Origin: Desulfoluna limicola
GTDB taxonomy: Bacteria > Desulfobacterota > Desulfobacteria > Desulfobacterales > Desulfolunaceae
DNA: 64,000 nt
Assembly (NCBI RefSeq): GCF_021654575.1
Contig: NZ_AP024488.1
Location: 3,123,501-3,187,500, forward strand
Direction: 5' to 3'
The notes beneath the pieces are model-generated. The model was not told the origin of the DNA and did not search any database. It saw only the letters and a list, made by a program, of their open reading frames with translations. Numbering within the stretch: position 1 is the first letter of the stretch; each line of letters begins with the position of its first letter. Both the position numbers and the translations under genes were made by a program. This document shows positions 48,045-56,719 of the stretch, piece by piece.

Positions 48045-49418
48045 ATGGCCGACGAGAAGCGATACAGTGTTGAAGAGGCGGCAAAGGAGCTCAGAACAGG
48101 GGTCTCCACCCTTCTGCTGTGGCAACATATCTACAGTGAGTTCCTCACAAGCCCCGGCAATGAAGGGGAACAGACTCTCTCCCGTGAAGACATCCACCTT
48201 TTTACCTACATTTCCGAGTGCACCGAATCGGGACTCACCCGCGAGGAGATCCGCCAGGCCCTGAGAAACCGGGCTACGGGACAAGGCCCTCTCTTCTCCA
48301 GAAATGCCTTTCGAAAAGACGACGACGAAGACATCCTCTCCCTCTTAGATGACGACAGCCCCACGCCGGCCCTTCTGGCACGGCTCGTCATCCAGCAACG
48401 CCGCCTTGCCGAAGCCGAAGAGCGCAAAGCAACGGCGCTGGAAAGGCGCCTTGCCATTGAAGAGGAGAAATCCAAGACCCTTTCGGCCATCCTCACCGCT
48501 CTGCAGACCTCAGGGGTCCCCATGGCTGCAGCTGCCCCCGCAGCCGGTCCCTCCACCCCGCCACCGGCATCGGCCCCTGCCGCCCCGGAGACGCCTGCCG
48601 AAAAAAATGAGAGCCTTCCCAGGGCAGCAGACCCTTCCCCCCCTGAGGAACCCGCAGGCGCTCTCAGCACCCCAGAGATGGATGACCTCAGCGCCCTCGT
48701 GGGTGAGGCACCGTCGGAAGACCTGGACGACCTCAGCGCCCTGGTGGGGGAAACAGCCCAGGAAGATCTGGACGACCTCAGCGCACTGGTGGGTGAGACA
48801 GCCCAGGAAGATCTGGATGATCTCAGTGCCCTCATAGGCGAGACGGCATCCGACGAGCCCATGGATGACCTCTGGAGCCTCGTCGGAGAAGAGGCTCCCC
48901 CGGCAATGGCTGACATGGATAACCTGTGGGACCTGGTGGGCGGAGACCCCGAAAAAGCGACGAAAGAGGCGCAGGACAATCTCTGGGATCTTGTGGATGA
49001 ACCGGCCCCCAAGGAGGGCAACCAGGCCATGAAGGACACAGGCCTGGACGATCTGTGGTCCCTTGCAGATGAGCCTGCCGCGCCCCCCGAGCCTTCCGAA
49101 CCCGCCTCCGAACCGGACAACCTCTGGGACCTTGTGGACACGCCACCGGCGCCACCAGAAAAAAAGACCACAGCGGCACCCCCCACCCCCCGTCCAAAAA
49201 AAGAGGCAGCCCTGCCGTACCCCACGGAACCCGGGGCCTACAAAGATTTTATTTTAAAGGAAATCATCGGCATGAAGCGACAGAAAGGGTTGTCGGCGGC
49301 CCAGGTGGCGCACCGACTCAACGACGAGGCAAAGCCCACCTTCAGTGGGAAAGGCACCTGGGGGGCCAAAACCATCGAGGGGATATTCCAAATCATCGAA
49401 AAGGCCGGCCCCAGTTGA
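48045..49418 (+). CDS. MerR-like DNA-binding protein with acidic DDLWxLV repeats
   Basis: Protein of 457 residues in four parts. Residues 1-80 are a MerR-type winged helix (YSVEEAAKELRTGVSTLLLW, LTREEIRQALR). A helical stretch follows (110-160). Then a proline/alanine linker leads to eight or nine acidic short motifs, first DDLSALVGE repeated every 15 residues, then degenerate DNLWDLV and DDLWSL copies. The last 60 residues form a small helix-turn-helix-like unit (KGLSAAQVAHRLND). The repeats look like docking motifs for a partner protein. ACGGAGAGG precedes the ATG. Function unknown. Confidence 0.7.
   Translation: MADEKRYSVEEAAKELRTGVSTLLLWQHIYSEFLTSPGNEGEQTLSREDIHLFTYISECTESGLTREEIRQALRNRATGQGPLFSRNAFRKDDDEDILSLLDDDSPTPALLARLVIQQRRLAEAEERKATALERRLAIEEEKSKTLSAILTALQTSGVPMAAAAPAAGPSTPPPASAPAAPETPAEKNESLPRAADPSPPEEPAGALSTPEMDDLSALVGEAPSEDLDDLSALVGETAQEDLDDLSALVGETAQEDLDDLSALIGETASDEPMDDLWSLVGEEAPPAMADMDNLWDLVGGDPEKATKEAQDNLWDLVDEPAPKEGNQAMKDTGLDDLWSLADEPAAPPEPSEPASEPDNLWDLVDTPPAPPEKKTTAAPPTPRPKKEAALPYPTEPGAYKDFILKEIIGMKRQKGLSAAQVAHRLNDEAKPTFSGKGTWGAKTIEGIFQIIEKAGPS
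48681..48860 (+). repeat. Tandem 45-bp coding repeat, four units
   Basis: Four units of 45 bases start at 48681, 48726, 48771 and 48816 and encode DDLSALVGETAQEDL or close variants. Units two and three are nearly identical, a sign of recent expansion. Confidence 0.85.
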
Positions 49419-49432
49419 GCCGACCTTAAAAG

Positions 49433-49633
49433 AGCCTCCGGAGGCCCTGTTGGGGCCAAACGTTTGCCTGTTTTAAAAACGTGGGTTTGACAAACAGGTT
49501 GTATTCAAGACGTCCAGTGATGGCGCTTTAACAACGGGCTCTGCCCTCAGCAGATGTGACGCACCCGAAAAGCGAGGATTCGGAGCATTTGCGAACCTGG
49601 GTTCCAAGGGCTCAGCCCTTGGACGCCGGAGGC
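49433..49633 (+). repeat. Multi-hairpin element copy R2 (both ends present)
   Basis: Left end GCCTCCGGAGGCCCTGTTGGGGCC with an AAACGTTT hairpin, framing stem GCAGATG (49550-49556) and CATTTGC (49586-49592), hairpin CCAAGGGCTCAGCCCTTGG, and right end CGCCGGAGGC. Its right half is almost the same as R9 at 62430. Confidence 0.8.
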
Positions 49634-49664
49634 AAAATTAAGCTGAATAATGACGCCTGAGGTA

Positions 49665-50603
49665 TTATTTCGCTCCGGCATCTTTTGCAAAACGGGTGTC
49701 CACGAACTTATCCAGATCGATCTTGTCCGTCAGAATCCCCATCTCATCTTTCATGTAATCCTGAATCCGTGCCAGGTCATCTATCACCGGAAAGAGTTCA
49801 TCCGTGGAGATACGCTCCTTGGGCTCGGTGAGAACCTTGTAAATCAGATCGGGATCCTGTCCCAGGAAGTCGGCACCGATGATGGAGCCCGGCTTCGGCT
49901 GCGCCTCCACGGCCATGCCTGATCGAACAAGGCTGTGGGTGAGCTCATAAACGGCGTCGGGATTCTTCTCGATCACCTCGTCCCGCATCACCAGAACGCA
50001 GCAGGGGTGCTTGGGCCAGAGGTCGCACGAGAGGTGAAGGGCCTCCCCGTTACCGCTGTTGATCACCTTGGTACCAAAGGGCTCGGCCACAATAAACCCG
50101 GCAATCTCACCGTCTTCATCCAGTTCGATGGCGTCAGGCATCTGAAAGGGCGCCACCACCTCCTGGTAGACATCGGCATTTTTGTCCCTCGTGGTTCCGA
50201 GGTTGAGCCCCTTTTCCTTGAGGAGACGATGAAACAGCATGTTGTGAACGGAGAGCTGGTAGGGAATCAGAACCACCTTGCCGGCAAAATCTTCAATGCG
50301 CTCAATACCGGCCCGCATGCTCTTTACCAGAATGCTGCCCGATTTGTGGGTAAAGAGAATCAGCTTGATGCCCACCCCGGACTTGTAGATATCCATGGCT
50401 GTGGGCGCAAGGATAAACGCACCGTCCAGGAGCCCGGCTGCCAGATCATCGGCCACCTCATTCCACCCGTTCTTCAGCACAGGCTCAAGGGTGCAATGCT
50501 TAAAGGTCTCCATTCCCTTCTTCAACTTGAGATCCGTGACACCAAGAATCAGGTGGTCGGTGATCCGCAAGTGCCCAATCTTCAATACAGGCTTATCCGT
50601 CAT
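49665..50603 (-). CDS. NMT1/NrtA-type substrate-binding protein without signal peptide
   Basis: Protein of 312 residues with the two-lobed fold pattern of nitrate/sulfonate/pyrimidine-precursor binding proteins (LKIGHLRITDHLILGV, LDGAFILAPTAMDIYKSG, ERIEDFAGKVVLIPY, GFIVAEPFGTKVI, CCVLVMRDEVIEKNP). No signal peptide is visible from either possible start, so the protein seems cytoplasmic unless exported another way. No permease or ATPase is adjacent. It may be a ligand sensor rather than an importer part. Confidence 0.75.
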   Translation of the reverse strand: MTDKPVLKIGHLRITDHLILGVTDLKLKKGMETFKHCTLEPVLKNGWNEVADDLAAGLLDGAFILAPTAMDIYKSGVGIKLILFTHKSGSILVKSMRAGIERIEDFAGKVVLIPYQLSVHNMLFHRLLKEKGLNLGTTRDKNADVYQEVVAPFQMPDAIELDEDGEIAGFIVAEPFGTKVINSGNGEALHLSCDLWPKHPCCVLVMRDEVIEKNPDAVYELTHSLVRSGMAVEAQPKPGSIIGADFLGQDPDLIYKVLTEPKERISTDELFPVIDDLARIQDYMKDEMGILTDKIDLDKFVDTRFAKDAGAK

Positions 50604-50846
50604 ACATACACCGCTTAAAACACCAGATGGGTTACCCAGGCCAAGAAAGAAACCGATTCTCCTTGCAGGGCCTGAAACACACCTCCAACTGGCCTTGGAG
50701 GCGTGTCGCCAGTCATGTCCGAAAAGGTCCCGCCACTGGCGGGACCTCCCGGAGTGTACGTTATGATGCCTTCTTAACCTGCCGCCGGATTATGGTCGCC
50801 CGGAACGACATGGGAAAAGAACATCATAATAATATCCGGCGCAGGA

Positions 50847-52097
50847 TCAGTGCTTGAAGCTTCGCTGGCCGGTGTAGACCATGGTGGCGCCATATTCGTT
50901 GCACGCCTCAATGGACTGATAGTCATTCATGGATCCGCCGGAGTGAACAATGGCGGAGACCCCTTCGCGAAGCCCCACGTCGGCGCCGTCACGGAAGGGG
51001 AAGAAGGCATCGCTCACCATGGTGGCGCCCTTGATCCCGCCGTTTTCGGCTTTTACCCGCGCATCAATGGCTGCGATCTTATCCCTGCCCTTGAGGTCGG
51101 CGTAGCCCACCCCATAGGTTTCAAAGGCATACCGATCGGCAAGTTTCTTGTACGCTTTGTCCACCGCAATCTCGGCAACGCCCACGCGATCCTGCTCACC
51201 GGTGCCGATACCCACCGTCACCTGGTCCTTGACGTAGATCACGGAGTTGGAGGTAATGCCCGCCTCCACCAGCCATCCGAAAAGCATGTCCTCGTATTCG
51301 GCCGCTGTGGGCGCACGCTTGATCTTGTACTGCTTGCCCTTGTACTCGCACTCGGCAAGCTTCAGGTCTTCACGGGTCCGGGCTTCCGGAACAAAGGAGA
51401 GCTGAGCGATAAGGCCGCCGTCGATGAGGCTCTTGAAATCCACCACCCGCTCCCCCACATAACTCTGGAGGCGGTCCATGTTGCCGATACGGATCACCCG
51501 AAGGTTCTTCCGGGCGGAGAGGATCTCGAGGCTGCCCTCTTCAAAATCAGGCGCCACAACCACTTCGGCATACTGATTGCTGATGGCCTCGGCCGTGGCC
51601 TTGTCCACGCTGCGGTTCAGGGCAATGCACCCCCCGAAGGCCGCAATGCGGTCTGCCATGTAGGCCTTGGTGTACGCACTCTCGAGGGAAGCGGCACGGG
51701 CCGCACCGCAGGGGTTGTTGTGCTTCACGATAACCGCCGTGGGCTTGTCCGTAAAGTACCGCAGAATATTGAGCGCGTTGTCGGCGTCGGTGAGGTTGGT
51801 CTTGCCGGGGTGTTTCCCCGACTGGAGCAGCTCAATGTCCGAGGCAAGGTAACGCCCCGGAGCAATGGTCTGGGTCTCTCCCACCACCAGGTTGCCGTTG
51901 GCCAGGCGGTAGAGTGCCGCCTCCTGGCCGGGGTTTTCGCCGTAGCGCAGCCCCTTCTTGACCTGGTCGATGGTCCAGGCCACTTTTTCATAAAAAAGTG
52001 TCTGGCGATTGGCGCCATCCACAAAGGAAATCTCCATGGCCGGAGCAAAATGGTCGTCCATGATGGTTCGGTACATCTTCTTCAGATCGTCTGCCAT
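50847..52097 (-). CDS. purH: AICAR formyltransferase (stand-alone half of PurH)
   Basis: Penultimate step of IMP synthesis: formyl transfer from 10-formyl-THF to AICAR. It has 416 residues. The catalytic region VIVKHNNPCGAARA is present, as are RYGENPGQEAALY and the late VSDAFFPFRDGADVG. The fused IMP cyclohydrolase domain of typical PurH is absent and is encoded separately just upstream (52207-52887). GGAGGGAG precedes the ATG. Confidence 0.93.
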   Translation of the reverse strand: MADDLKKMYRTIMDDHFAPAMEISFVDGANRQTLFYEKVAWTIDQVKKGLRYGENPGQEAALYRLANGNLVVGETQTIAPGRYLASDIELLQSGKHPGKTNLTDADNALNILRYFTDKPTAVIVKHNNPCGAARAASLESAYTKAYMADRIAAFGGCIALNRSVDKATAEAISNQYAEVVVAPDFEEGSLEILSARKNLRVIRIGNMDRLQSYVGERVVDFKSLIDGGLIAQLSFVPEARTREDLKLAECEYKGKQYKIKRAPTAAEYEDMLFGWLVEAGITSNSVIYVKDQVTVGIGTGEQDRVGVAEIAVDKAYKKLADRYAFETYGVGYADLKGRDKIAAIDARVKAENGGIKGATMVSDAFFPFRDGADVGLREGVSAIVHSGGSMNDYQSIEACNEYGATMVYTGQRSFKH

Positions 52098-52125
52098 GCT
52101 CTTTCTCCCTCCGCAGGATATCTCC

Positions 52126-52141
52126 TGATGGCGTCGTAAAA
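52126..52141. repeat. Short dispersed repeat, TGATGGCGTCGTAAAA
   Basis: Copy 29 bases upstream of the AICAR formyltransferase start, between the two PurH-half genes. Confidence 0.5.
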
Positions 52142-52206
52142 GCCGAACTTAAGGTATCGGCTCTCCCGCTACACGCGCATCATCATCCTGTCGGGTCCGG
52201 CTCAGG

Positions 52207-52887
52207 TTATGATGCGTTGTAACACCCTGAAACGTTTTCAGGGGCCTGCTTTGCAAGATAATCAGCGATATGACGGTCGTATGTGGCTGTATGCTCAAAG
52301 GCCTTCACAGCCAGATCGTAACGCATGGCCAGATCTGTCGCACCGTCGTTGGACTCAAGGGCCGTGACAAGGGTGCCGTAATCCGAAGGATTCACCACAG
52401 AGGCCACCCGAAGGTAGTTCTTGGCCGACGCCCTCACCATCGTGGGGCCGCCGATATCGATGTTGCTCCTGGCCTCCTCCACGCTCACGCCCTCTTTGGC
52501 AACTGTGGAGGCGAACGGATAAAGGTTAACAACTACCATATCTATCGGAACAGCAGCGGTTCTCTTTAAGTCTTCCTTGTGAGAATCGTTGTATGTTTCG
52601 GTAAGAATCCCCAAATAGATCTTAAAATCAAGGGTCTTAACAAGCCCGCCTTGTGTCTCCGGTTGACCGGTATAATCCGACACCTGAACAAGGTGCTTTT
52701 CGGCGGCATCCCCCAGAATTTTTTCAATGGCCCCGAAGGTACCACCCGTTGAGAAAATACGAATCGATGGATTTACACGCACCAGGGCAGGAATCAACTC
52801 ATCCAGTCCGCTTTTATCCGACACACTGATCAGCACATGATTCACCTTTACACGGTCATCGATGCGATCGACAATATTCATCCCCAT
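52207..52887 (-). CDS. purH: IMP cyclohydrolase (stand-alone N-terminal half of PurH)
   Basis: Closes the purine ring in the last step to IMP. It has 226 residues with an MGS-like fold: HVLISVSDKSGLDELI, IFSTGGTFGAI, VKTLDFKIYLGIL, DMVVVNLYPFAST and SNIDIGGPTMVRASAKN, all as in the N-terminal domain of PurH. The ATG at 52887 has AGGACAG upstream; a longer frame to 53004 is not family-like. It precedes the formyltransferase half with a 109-base gap, so the two are probably cotranscribed. Confidence 0.93.
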   Translation of the reverse strand: MGMNIVDRIDDRVKVNHVLISVSDKSGLDELIPALVRVNPSIRIFSTGGTFGAIEKILGDAAEKHLVQVSDYTGQPETQGGLVKTLDFKIYLGILTETYNDSHKEDLKRTAAVPIDMVVVNLYPFASTVAKEGVSVEEARSNIDIGGPTMVRASAKNYLRVASVVNPSDYGTLVTALESNDGATDLAMRYDLAVKAFEHTATYDRHIADYLAKQAPENVSGCYNAS

Positions 52888-53378
52888 AGTTCTGTCCTGT
52901 CTTGTGTGGTGCCCCCCGGTTGGGGTGACATCTTTGATATGTGGTTTAAGCGCCTGTAAACTCGGCATCCAGCAGGGCCACGCAGGCAAGCCGTAATGAT
53001 CCATTCCGCTTTCGGATAAGGAAAACCTCCCCCAAAATTACAGGCTGCGCAGGTGGCGCAATACTAAAACGCCCCTTGCCAAAGGTCAAGGAGCATTCAC
53101 CCGGAGGATTCCATGGGAATCACCTGAAATACGCTTGCACCCCTGCTCGATTTTCCCATGCCGCGGTTTACATCCGGGCGATTTCGTTTTACCCTGATAT
53201 AACAAAATCACACAGAACACACCTTTTTCCGAGACACACACAAGGCCTTCGGCATAAATCCGCCTGTGCCCTCCCCCCGCAACCTTAACGCATTCCCCCT
53301 CAAGGGCCCGGCCATTATCCGTACCGCTTCGGTACCCGTATGCTTTAAACGCCGTTTCACCGACACCGGGAGTCTGCC
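52888..53378. other. Divergent intergenic region between purH and an MBL-fold gene
   Basis: No gene and no purine riboswitch core were recognised. Part of the region at 53190-53225 is AT-rich and may hold promoters. Confidence 0.4.
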
Positions 53379-54044
53379 ATGAAAATCACCGAATTGATTC
53401 ACAGCTTTCCCTGGACCTCCATGGAGGCCAACAACAGCAACACCTACTTTATTGACGGCCCCAAACGCATTCTCGTGGACCCGGGGCTCATCCTTTACTT
53501 CGACCGGGTCAAAAATGAACTGGCAGGCTTAGGGGTGGGATTAAGCGACATCGACTACATCGCACTTACCCACATCCACCCCGACCACTTTGAGGCTGCC
53601 CGCTGCTTTCGGGAGTATGACACCCGAATCCTCTACCACAAAAAGGAGTGGGAGCTGTTGAAAACCATGGGACCCTGGATCAAAGAGCATACCGGCGTCA
53701 CTCTCAATGAACTGGAGCCCCACCAGTTCCTTGCCGAGGGCCCCTTCCCCGACCCTGACGTGCGCCTTGACATCATCCACACCCCCGGCCACTCCCCCGG
53801 CTCCATCAGCCTCTTCAATCCCGAGGACTCTGTTCTCATCACCGGAGACGCTGTATTCAAAGACGGAGTGGGACGCACCGACCTGCCCGGTGGCCATGGC
53901 GACCACCTCAAAAAAAGCATCACGCGCCTCTCTGAAACCGGTGCCTCGGCCATGCTTCCCGGCCACGGGGAGGTCATCGTGGGCCAAGAGGGGGTCAAGG
54001 CCAACTTTGAGCGCATCAAATCCTACTGGTTTTCATTTGTCTGA
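53379..54044 (+). CDS. Metallo-beta-lactamase fold hydrolase
   Basis: Cytoplasmic hydrolase of 221 residues with a complete zinc site: THIHPDHFEA (HxHxDH), the later histidine in HTPGHSPGS, an aspartate in LITGDAVFKDGVGR and a final histidine in LPGHGE. The substrate is unknown; glyoxalase II-like or lactonase roles are possible. The ATG at 53379 has GGGAG ahead. Confidence 0.92.
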   Translation: MKITELIHSFPWTSMEANNSNTYFIDGPKRILVDPGLILYFDRVKNELAGLGVGLSDIDYIALTHIHPDHFEAARCFREYDTRILYHKKEWELLKTMGPWIKEHTGVTLNELEPHQFLAEGPFPDPDVRLDIIHTPGHSPGSISLFNPEDSVLITGDAVFKDGVGRTDLPGGHGDHLKKSITRLSETGASAMLPGHGEVIVGQEGVKANFERIKSYWFSFV

Positions 54045-54053
54045 CGCAAAAAG

Positions 54054-54190
54054 AGCCTCCTGGGGAGCTTCCGGGGCCAAACCTTTGAAGCGTTTGACAA
54101 CCAGTTATTAGAAATCGCGCCCAGCTTAACATCGAATCAATAGCGGATGTGATTTGCCCCGAGGAACGAGGGGTAAAGCACGTCCGCAAC
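54054..54190 (+). repeat. Multi-hairpin element copy R3 (right end lost)
   Basis: Left end GCCTCCTGGGGAGC, then GGGGCCAAACC with a TTTGAAGCGTTTG hairpin, then the framing stem GCGGATGT (54143-54150) and ACGTCCGC (54180-54187) with one G-U pair around CCCGAGGAACGAGGGG. The canonical right-end repeat is missing. The rest of 54045-54391 holds nothing else. Confidence 0.75.
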
Positions 54191-54391
54191 CCCAGAAGGC
54201 AGCATCGAGCTGGTTGGATACCGGAATTCATTTATTTCACCCAATGCGGTTTCCAGCGCTTTGCCTTACTTGACTTTTCAGCGAGCCATCTTAATTTGAA
54301 GGGTAAGGTTTTCACGCGAAGCGATGAGAGACCTGGCGCCCTCCCGTTCTTAGGCGTCGTAACCTTCACTCCATGCATACAGGTGCCCCAA

Positions 54392-54781
54392 ATGAGCAAC
54401 ATATCCGTTAAAAAGATCTCCTCCTGCACAAATGCTGATGTGGCCAACGCGGTCCTCTCCCTTACCGTCCCTCTTTTTGCCGCCTGCGGTGACGATGAAT
54501 CCATGAAGCGCAACCTGATCTCCATGGCCATCACAGCCTGGAATCTCTCTCTTTTTGATGCCACCGAAGAGGACGACTACAAAAACAAGGTGGAAGCGCG
54601 CCTTTCGGAAGACCTTGCCGACAATAAAAAACAGATCTTTACCAAGTTTGTCCTCCAGATCATCACCACCAAGCAGGAAAAATACCCCTCCATGCTCAAG
54701 GGCATCAAAAGCTGGGAGCTGTCCTTTGAAAACGGCTCCCCCTCCCTTACCGTGGACGCACTGCCCGTAAAACCTGTTTGA
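54392..54781 (+). CDS. Hypothetical protein
   Basis: Protein of 129 residues that I do not recognise. It is helical in the middle (VANAVLSLTVPLFAACGDDESMK, LISMAITAWNLSLF) and acidic, without a signal peptide or membrane span. AGGTG lies ahead of the ATG at 54392. The frame stays open further upstream to 54149, but that part overlaps repeat R3 and has no ribosome site. The following MBL-fold gene starts 19 bases after its stop, so the two are probably coexpressed. Confidence 0.6.
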   Translation: MSNISVKKISSCTNADVANAVLSLTVPLFAACGDDESMKRNLISMAITAWNLSLFDATEEDDYKNKVEARLSEDLADNKKQIFTKFVLQIITTKQEKYPSMLKGIKSWELSFENGSPSLTVDALPVKPV

Positions 54782-54800
54782 TATGCCTGGAGACACCGCC

Positions 54801-55505
54801 ATGCTTGCCATCACCCAGTTCAGATACAACGCCGACAATTTTGCCTATGTTGTCAGCGGCCCGACGTCGGCCGTCGCCATCGATCCCGGTGCCGTTGACG
54901 CAATCCTGGAGTTCCTGGAAACCCACGGCCTCACCCTCACCCACGTGATCAACACCCACAGCCACCCCGACCACACCATGGGAAACGCCGGGCTGATAAA
55001 ACGTTCAGGCGCCACTCACCTGGACTTTCAGACACTGCTCAGCGCCGGCAAGCTGACGATTGATGGAGAGCCCCTCCTCGTCCACCACACCCCGGGCCAT
55101 ATGGCCGACTGCCTCACCTTTGAACACGAAGGCCACCTCATCACCGGAGATACCCTCTTCAACGGTACCGTTGGCACCTGCTTTTCCGATGATATGACAG
55201 GCTTCTTCCACGCCATCAGCTTCCTCCTCACCTTTCCCGGTGAAACGAAAATTTACGCGGGACACGACTACGTGAAGGAATCCATGGCCTTTGCGCGCAC
55301 CATCGAGCCGGAAAATGAAGCGGAGATCGCCCGTTACCTCACCCTCTACGACCCGGCACATGTCGTCTCAACCCTGGCAGATGAACGCCGGGCCAACCCC
55401 TTTGTGCGCTTCAACGAAGAGAGCCTGATTGAAACCATGGAACGCAAAGGGCTTCCCGTGGCCACAGAGCTGGAGCGATGGAACTCAGTGATGGAGCTGT
55501 ACTGA
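54801..55505 (+). CDS. Metallo-beta-lactamase fold hydrolase, glyoxalase II-like
   Basis: Protein of 234 residues with zinc ligands NTHSHPDHTMGN (HxHxDH), HHTPGHMADC, LITGDTLFNGTVG and IYAGHDYVKES, the arrangement of hydroxyacylglutathione hydrolase-type enzymes. The C-terminus (ERRANPFVRFNE) also matches that group. The start at 54801 is favoured by GGAGA upstream. It overlaps the next gene at its stop. Confidence 0.92.
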   Translation: MLAITQFRYNADNFAYVVSGPTSAVAIDPGAVDAILEFLETHGLTLTHVINTHSHPDHTMGNAGLIKRSGATHLDFQTLLSAGKLTIDGEPLLVHHTPGHMADCLTFEHEGHLITGDTLFNGTVGTCFSDDMTGFFHAISFLLTFPGETKIYAGHDYVKESMAFARTIEPENEAEIARYLTLYDPAHVVSTLADERRANPFVRFNEESLIETMERKGLPVATELERWNSVMELY

Positions 55506-56167
55506 TGGAACACACAGAAAAAACAATCAACCCGGAGCTCTGGAAAGACAAAGCCGTGGCCGCCGCCGTCAAGGCCGAGAAAATGCTCTGGGGCAAACAC
55601 AACGAATCGATTCAGGCCTGGATGTACGAAACGGGCTTCTCCCTTGCCACCATGCGGGATGCCCTCCTCGGGTGGCAGGTCAGAAACACCCTGCGCCCCG
55701 CCGAAAGCTGGGGTGTCGAAGGCATCGACAAAATCCGCCTGCCCGAAGGCATCACCATCCCCGTTATTCGGGAAAAAATCCTGAAGCGCCTTGTCATCTT
55801 CCGCATGGGCCACAGCCACGACGGCCATTACCACACCGTCGAAGGCAGCGCTCCCGTCCCCCTTGTCATCGAAGGCACAACGAAACGCACAGCCCTGGTC
55901 ACCCGTGAACTCGACGCCATCCTGCTCCACCAGGAGCTGGGAAAAGAGTGGACCGTGGCCGCCACAGGCGTCCTCCCCGCATCCGCCCTTGACGACACCC
56001 TGGCCCAGGCCGACGAGATCCGCCTCATCGCCATGAGGGGCGATGCCGATCGCCTCGCCCCATGGCAGCCCAACGCCACCCAAACCCACACCCTTGAAAT
56101 CGACAGCCTGATCAGCCTTGCCCGTGCCGGCACCTCAGCCGAAACACTGGCGTCACTTTTCAAGTAA
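55505..56167 (+). CDS. Primase-like protein with degenerate TOPRIM domain
   Basis: Protein of 220 residues. The N-terminal part (WMYETGFSLATMRDALLGW, then IRLPEGITIPVI) resembles the segment between zinc finger and TOPRIM in phage-type primases. The later ALVTRELDAILLHQELG and LIAMRGDADRL resemble the TOPRIM glutamate and DxD motifs. There is no zinc finger, so it is unlikely to make primers alone. It starts within the stop of the MBL gene. It may be a decayed phage or element gene or a nucleic-acid-processing partner of its operon. Confidence 0.6.
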   Translation: MEHTEKTINPELWKDKAVAAAVKAEKMLWGKHNESIQAWMYETGFSLATMRDALLGWQVRNTLRPAESWGVEGIDKIRLPEGITIPVIREKILKRLVIFRMGHSHDGHYHTVEGSAPVPLVIEGTTKRTALVTRELDAILLHQELGKEWTVAATGVLPASALDDTLAQADEIRLIAMRGDADRLAPWQPNATQTHTLEIDSLISLARAGTSAETLASLFK

Positions 56168-56174
56168 AAATCAT

Positions 56175-56257
56175 GCCCCCGGCGGCGAGGTGAGCCACCT
56201 CGACAGCTTATTGCGACTGCGCTTTCCCCCTCGTTCCTCGGGGCAAATCGCAGTCGC
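56175..56257 (-). repeat. Multi-hairpin element half copy R6
   Basis: Terminal repeat GCCCCCGGCGGC, hairpin GAGGTG..CACCTC, framing stem GCGACTGCG (56213-56221) and CGCAGTCGC (56249-56257), a perfect nine-pair stem around CCCCTCGTTCCTCGGGG. A further hairpin CGGGCTTCGCCCG follows. It faces R7 at 56720-56809. Confidence 0.82.
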
Positions 56258-56396
56258 CTTCGGCTCGGGCTTCGCCCGGCTCCAGCACTGAGATACAGCA
56301 AGCAACCTCACAACGTTCCTTACAGCGTGAAAGCTACCCAATACATACAGCTTGCGCCCCTCTCGTGAATACGCACACCATACCAAAGCCATAAAA

Positions 56397-56444
56397 CACA
56401 AAAAGCCGTGATGAATCCTGAATGATTCATCACGGCTTTTTGTG
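56397..56444. terminator. Strong symmetric terminator
   Basis: A perfect stem of 21 pairs (CACAAAAAGCCGTGATG and on, with its complement) with a six-base loop. The A/T-rich base gives T-runs in both directions. It lies between the TOPRIM gene and putP, two convergent genes, inside the R6-R7 composite. Confidence 0.9.
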
Positions 56445-56532
56445 TTTGAAAAAAACGGAAATACACCCTGAGGCTAAGTCATTATGGCGACAACCTAACA
56501 ATACCCTATGGCGCCCAGGCCTAACCAAGACA

Positions 56533-56630
56533 GGTATGATTGAGCCCGGGTAACGAGGACTGAATCATACCTGCAACCCGCTTTCGAGATATTTTCACCG
56601 TATATGGCTTCGCTACCCTCACCGCAGGAG
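56533..56630 (+). repeat. Multi-hairpin element variant copy R16
   Basis: Framing stem GGTATGATT (56533-56541) and AATCATACC (56563-56571), perfect nine pairs, around GAGCCCGGGTAACGAGGACTG, a diverged loop. The following CGTATATGGCTTCGCTACCC stretch matches the variant copy R15 near 61355. Confidence 0.65.
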
Positions 56631-56719
56631 TCATTCCGGTAAAATCAACCTCTGACCTGGGATTGCAATGCCCGCAGCTCTTGAGCTTGTGGAGTACGAT
56701 GCACCCCCTTAAACGTTGC

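Noticed and set aside
48681..48860. Possible CRISPR-like array
   Set aside because: The 45-base units have no spacers and encode a protein repeat in frame.
53076..53288. 70-codon open frame upstream of the MBL-fold gene
   Set aside because: No ribosome site and no resemblance; likely promoter region.
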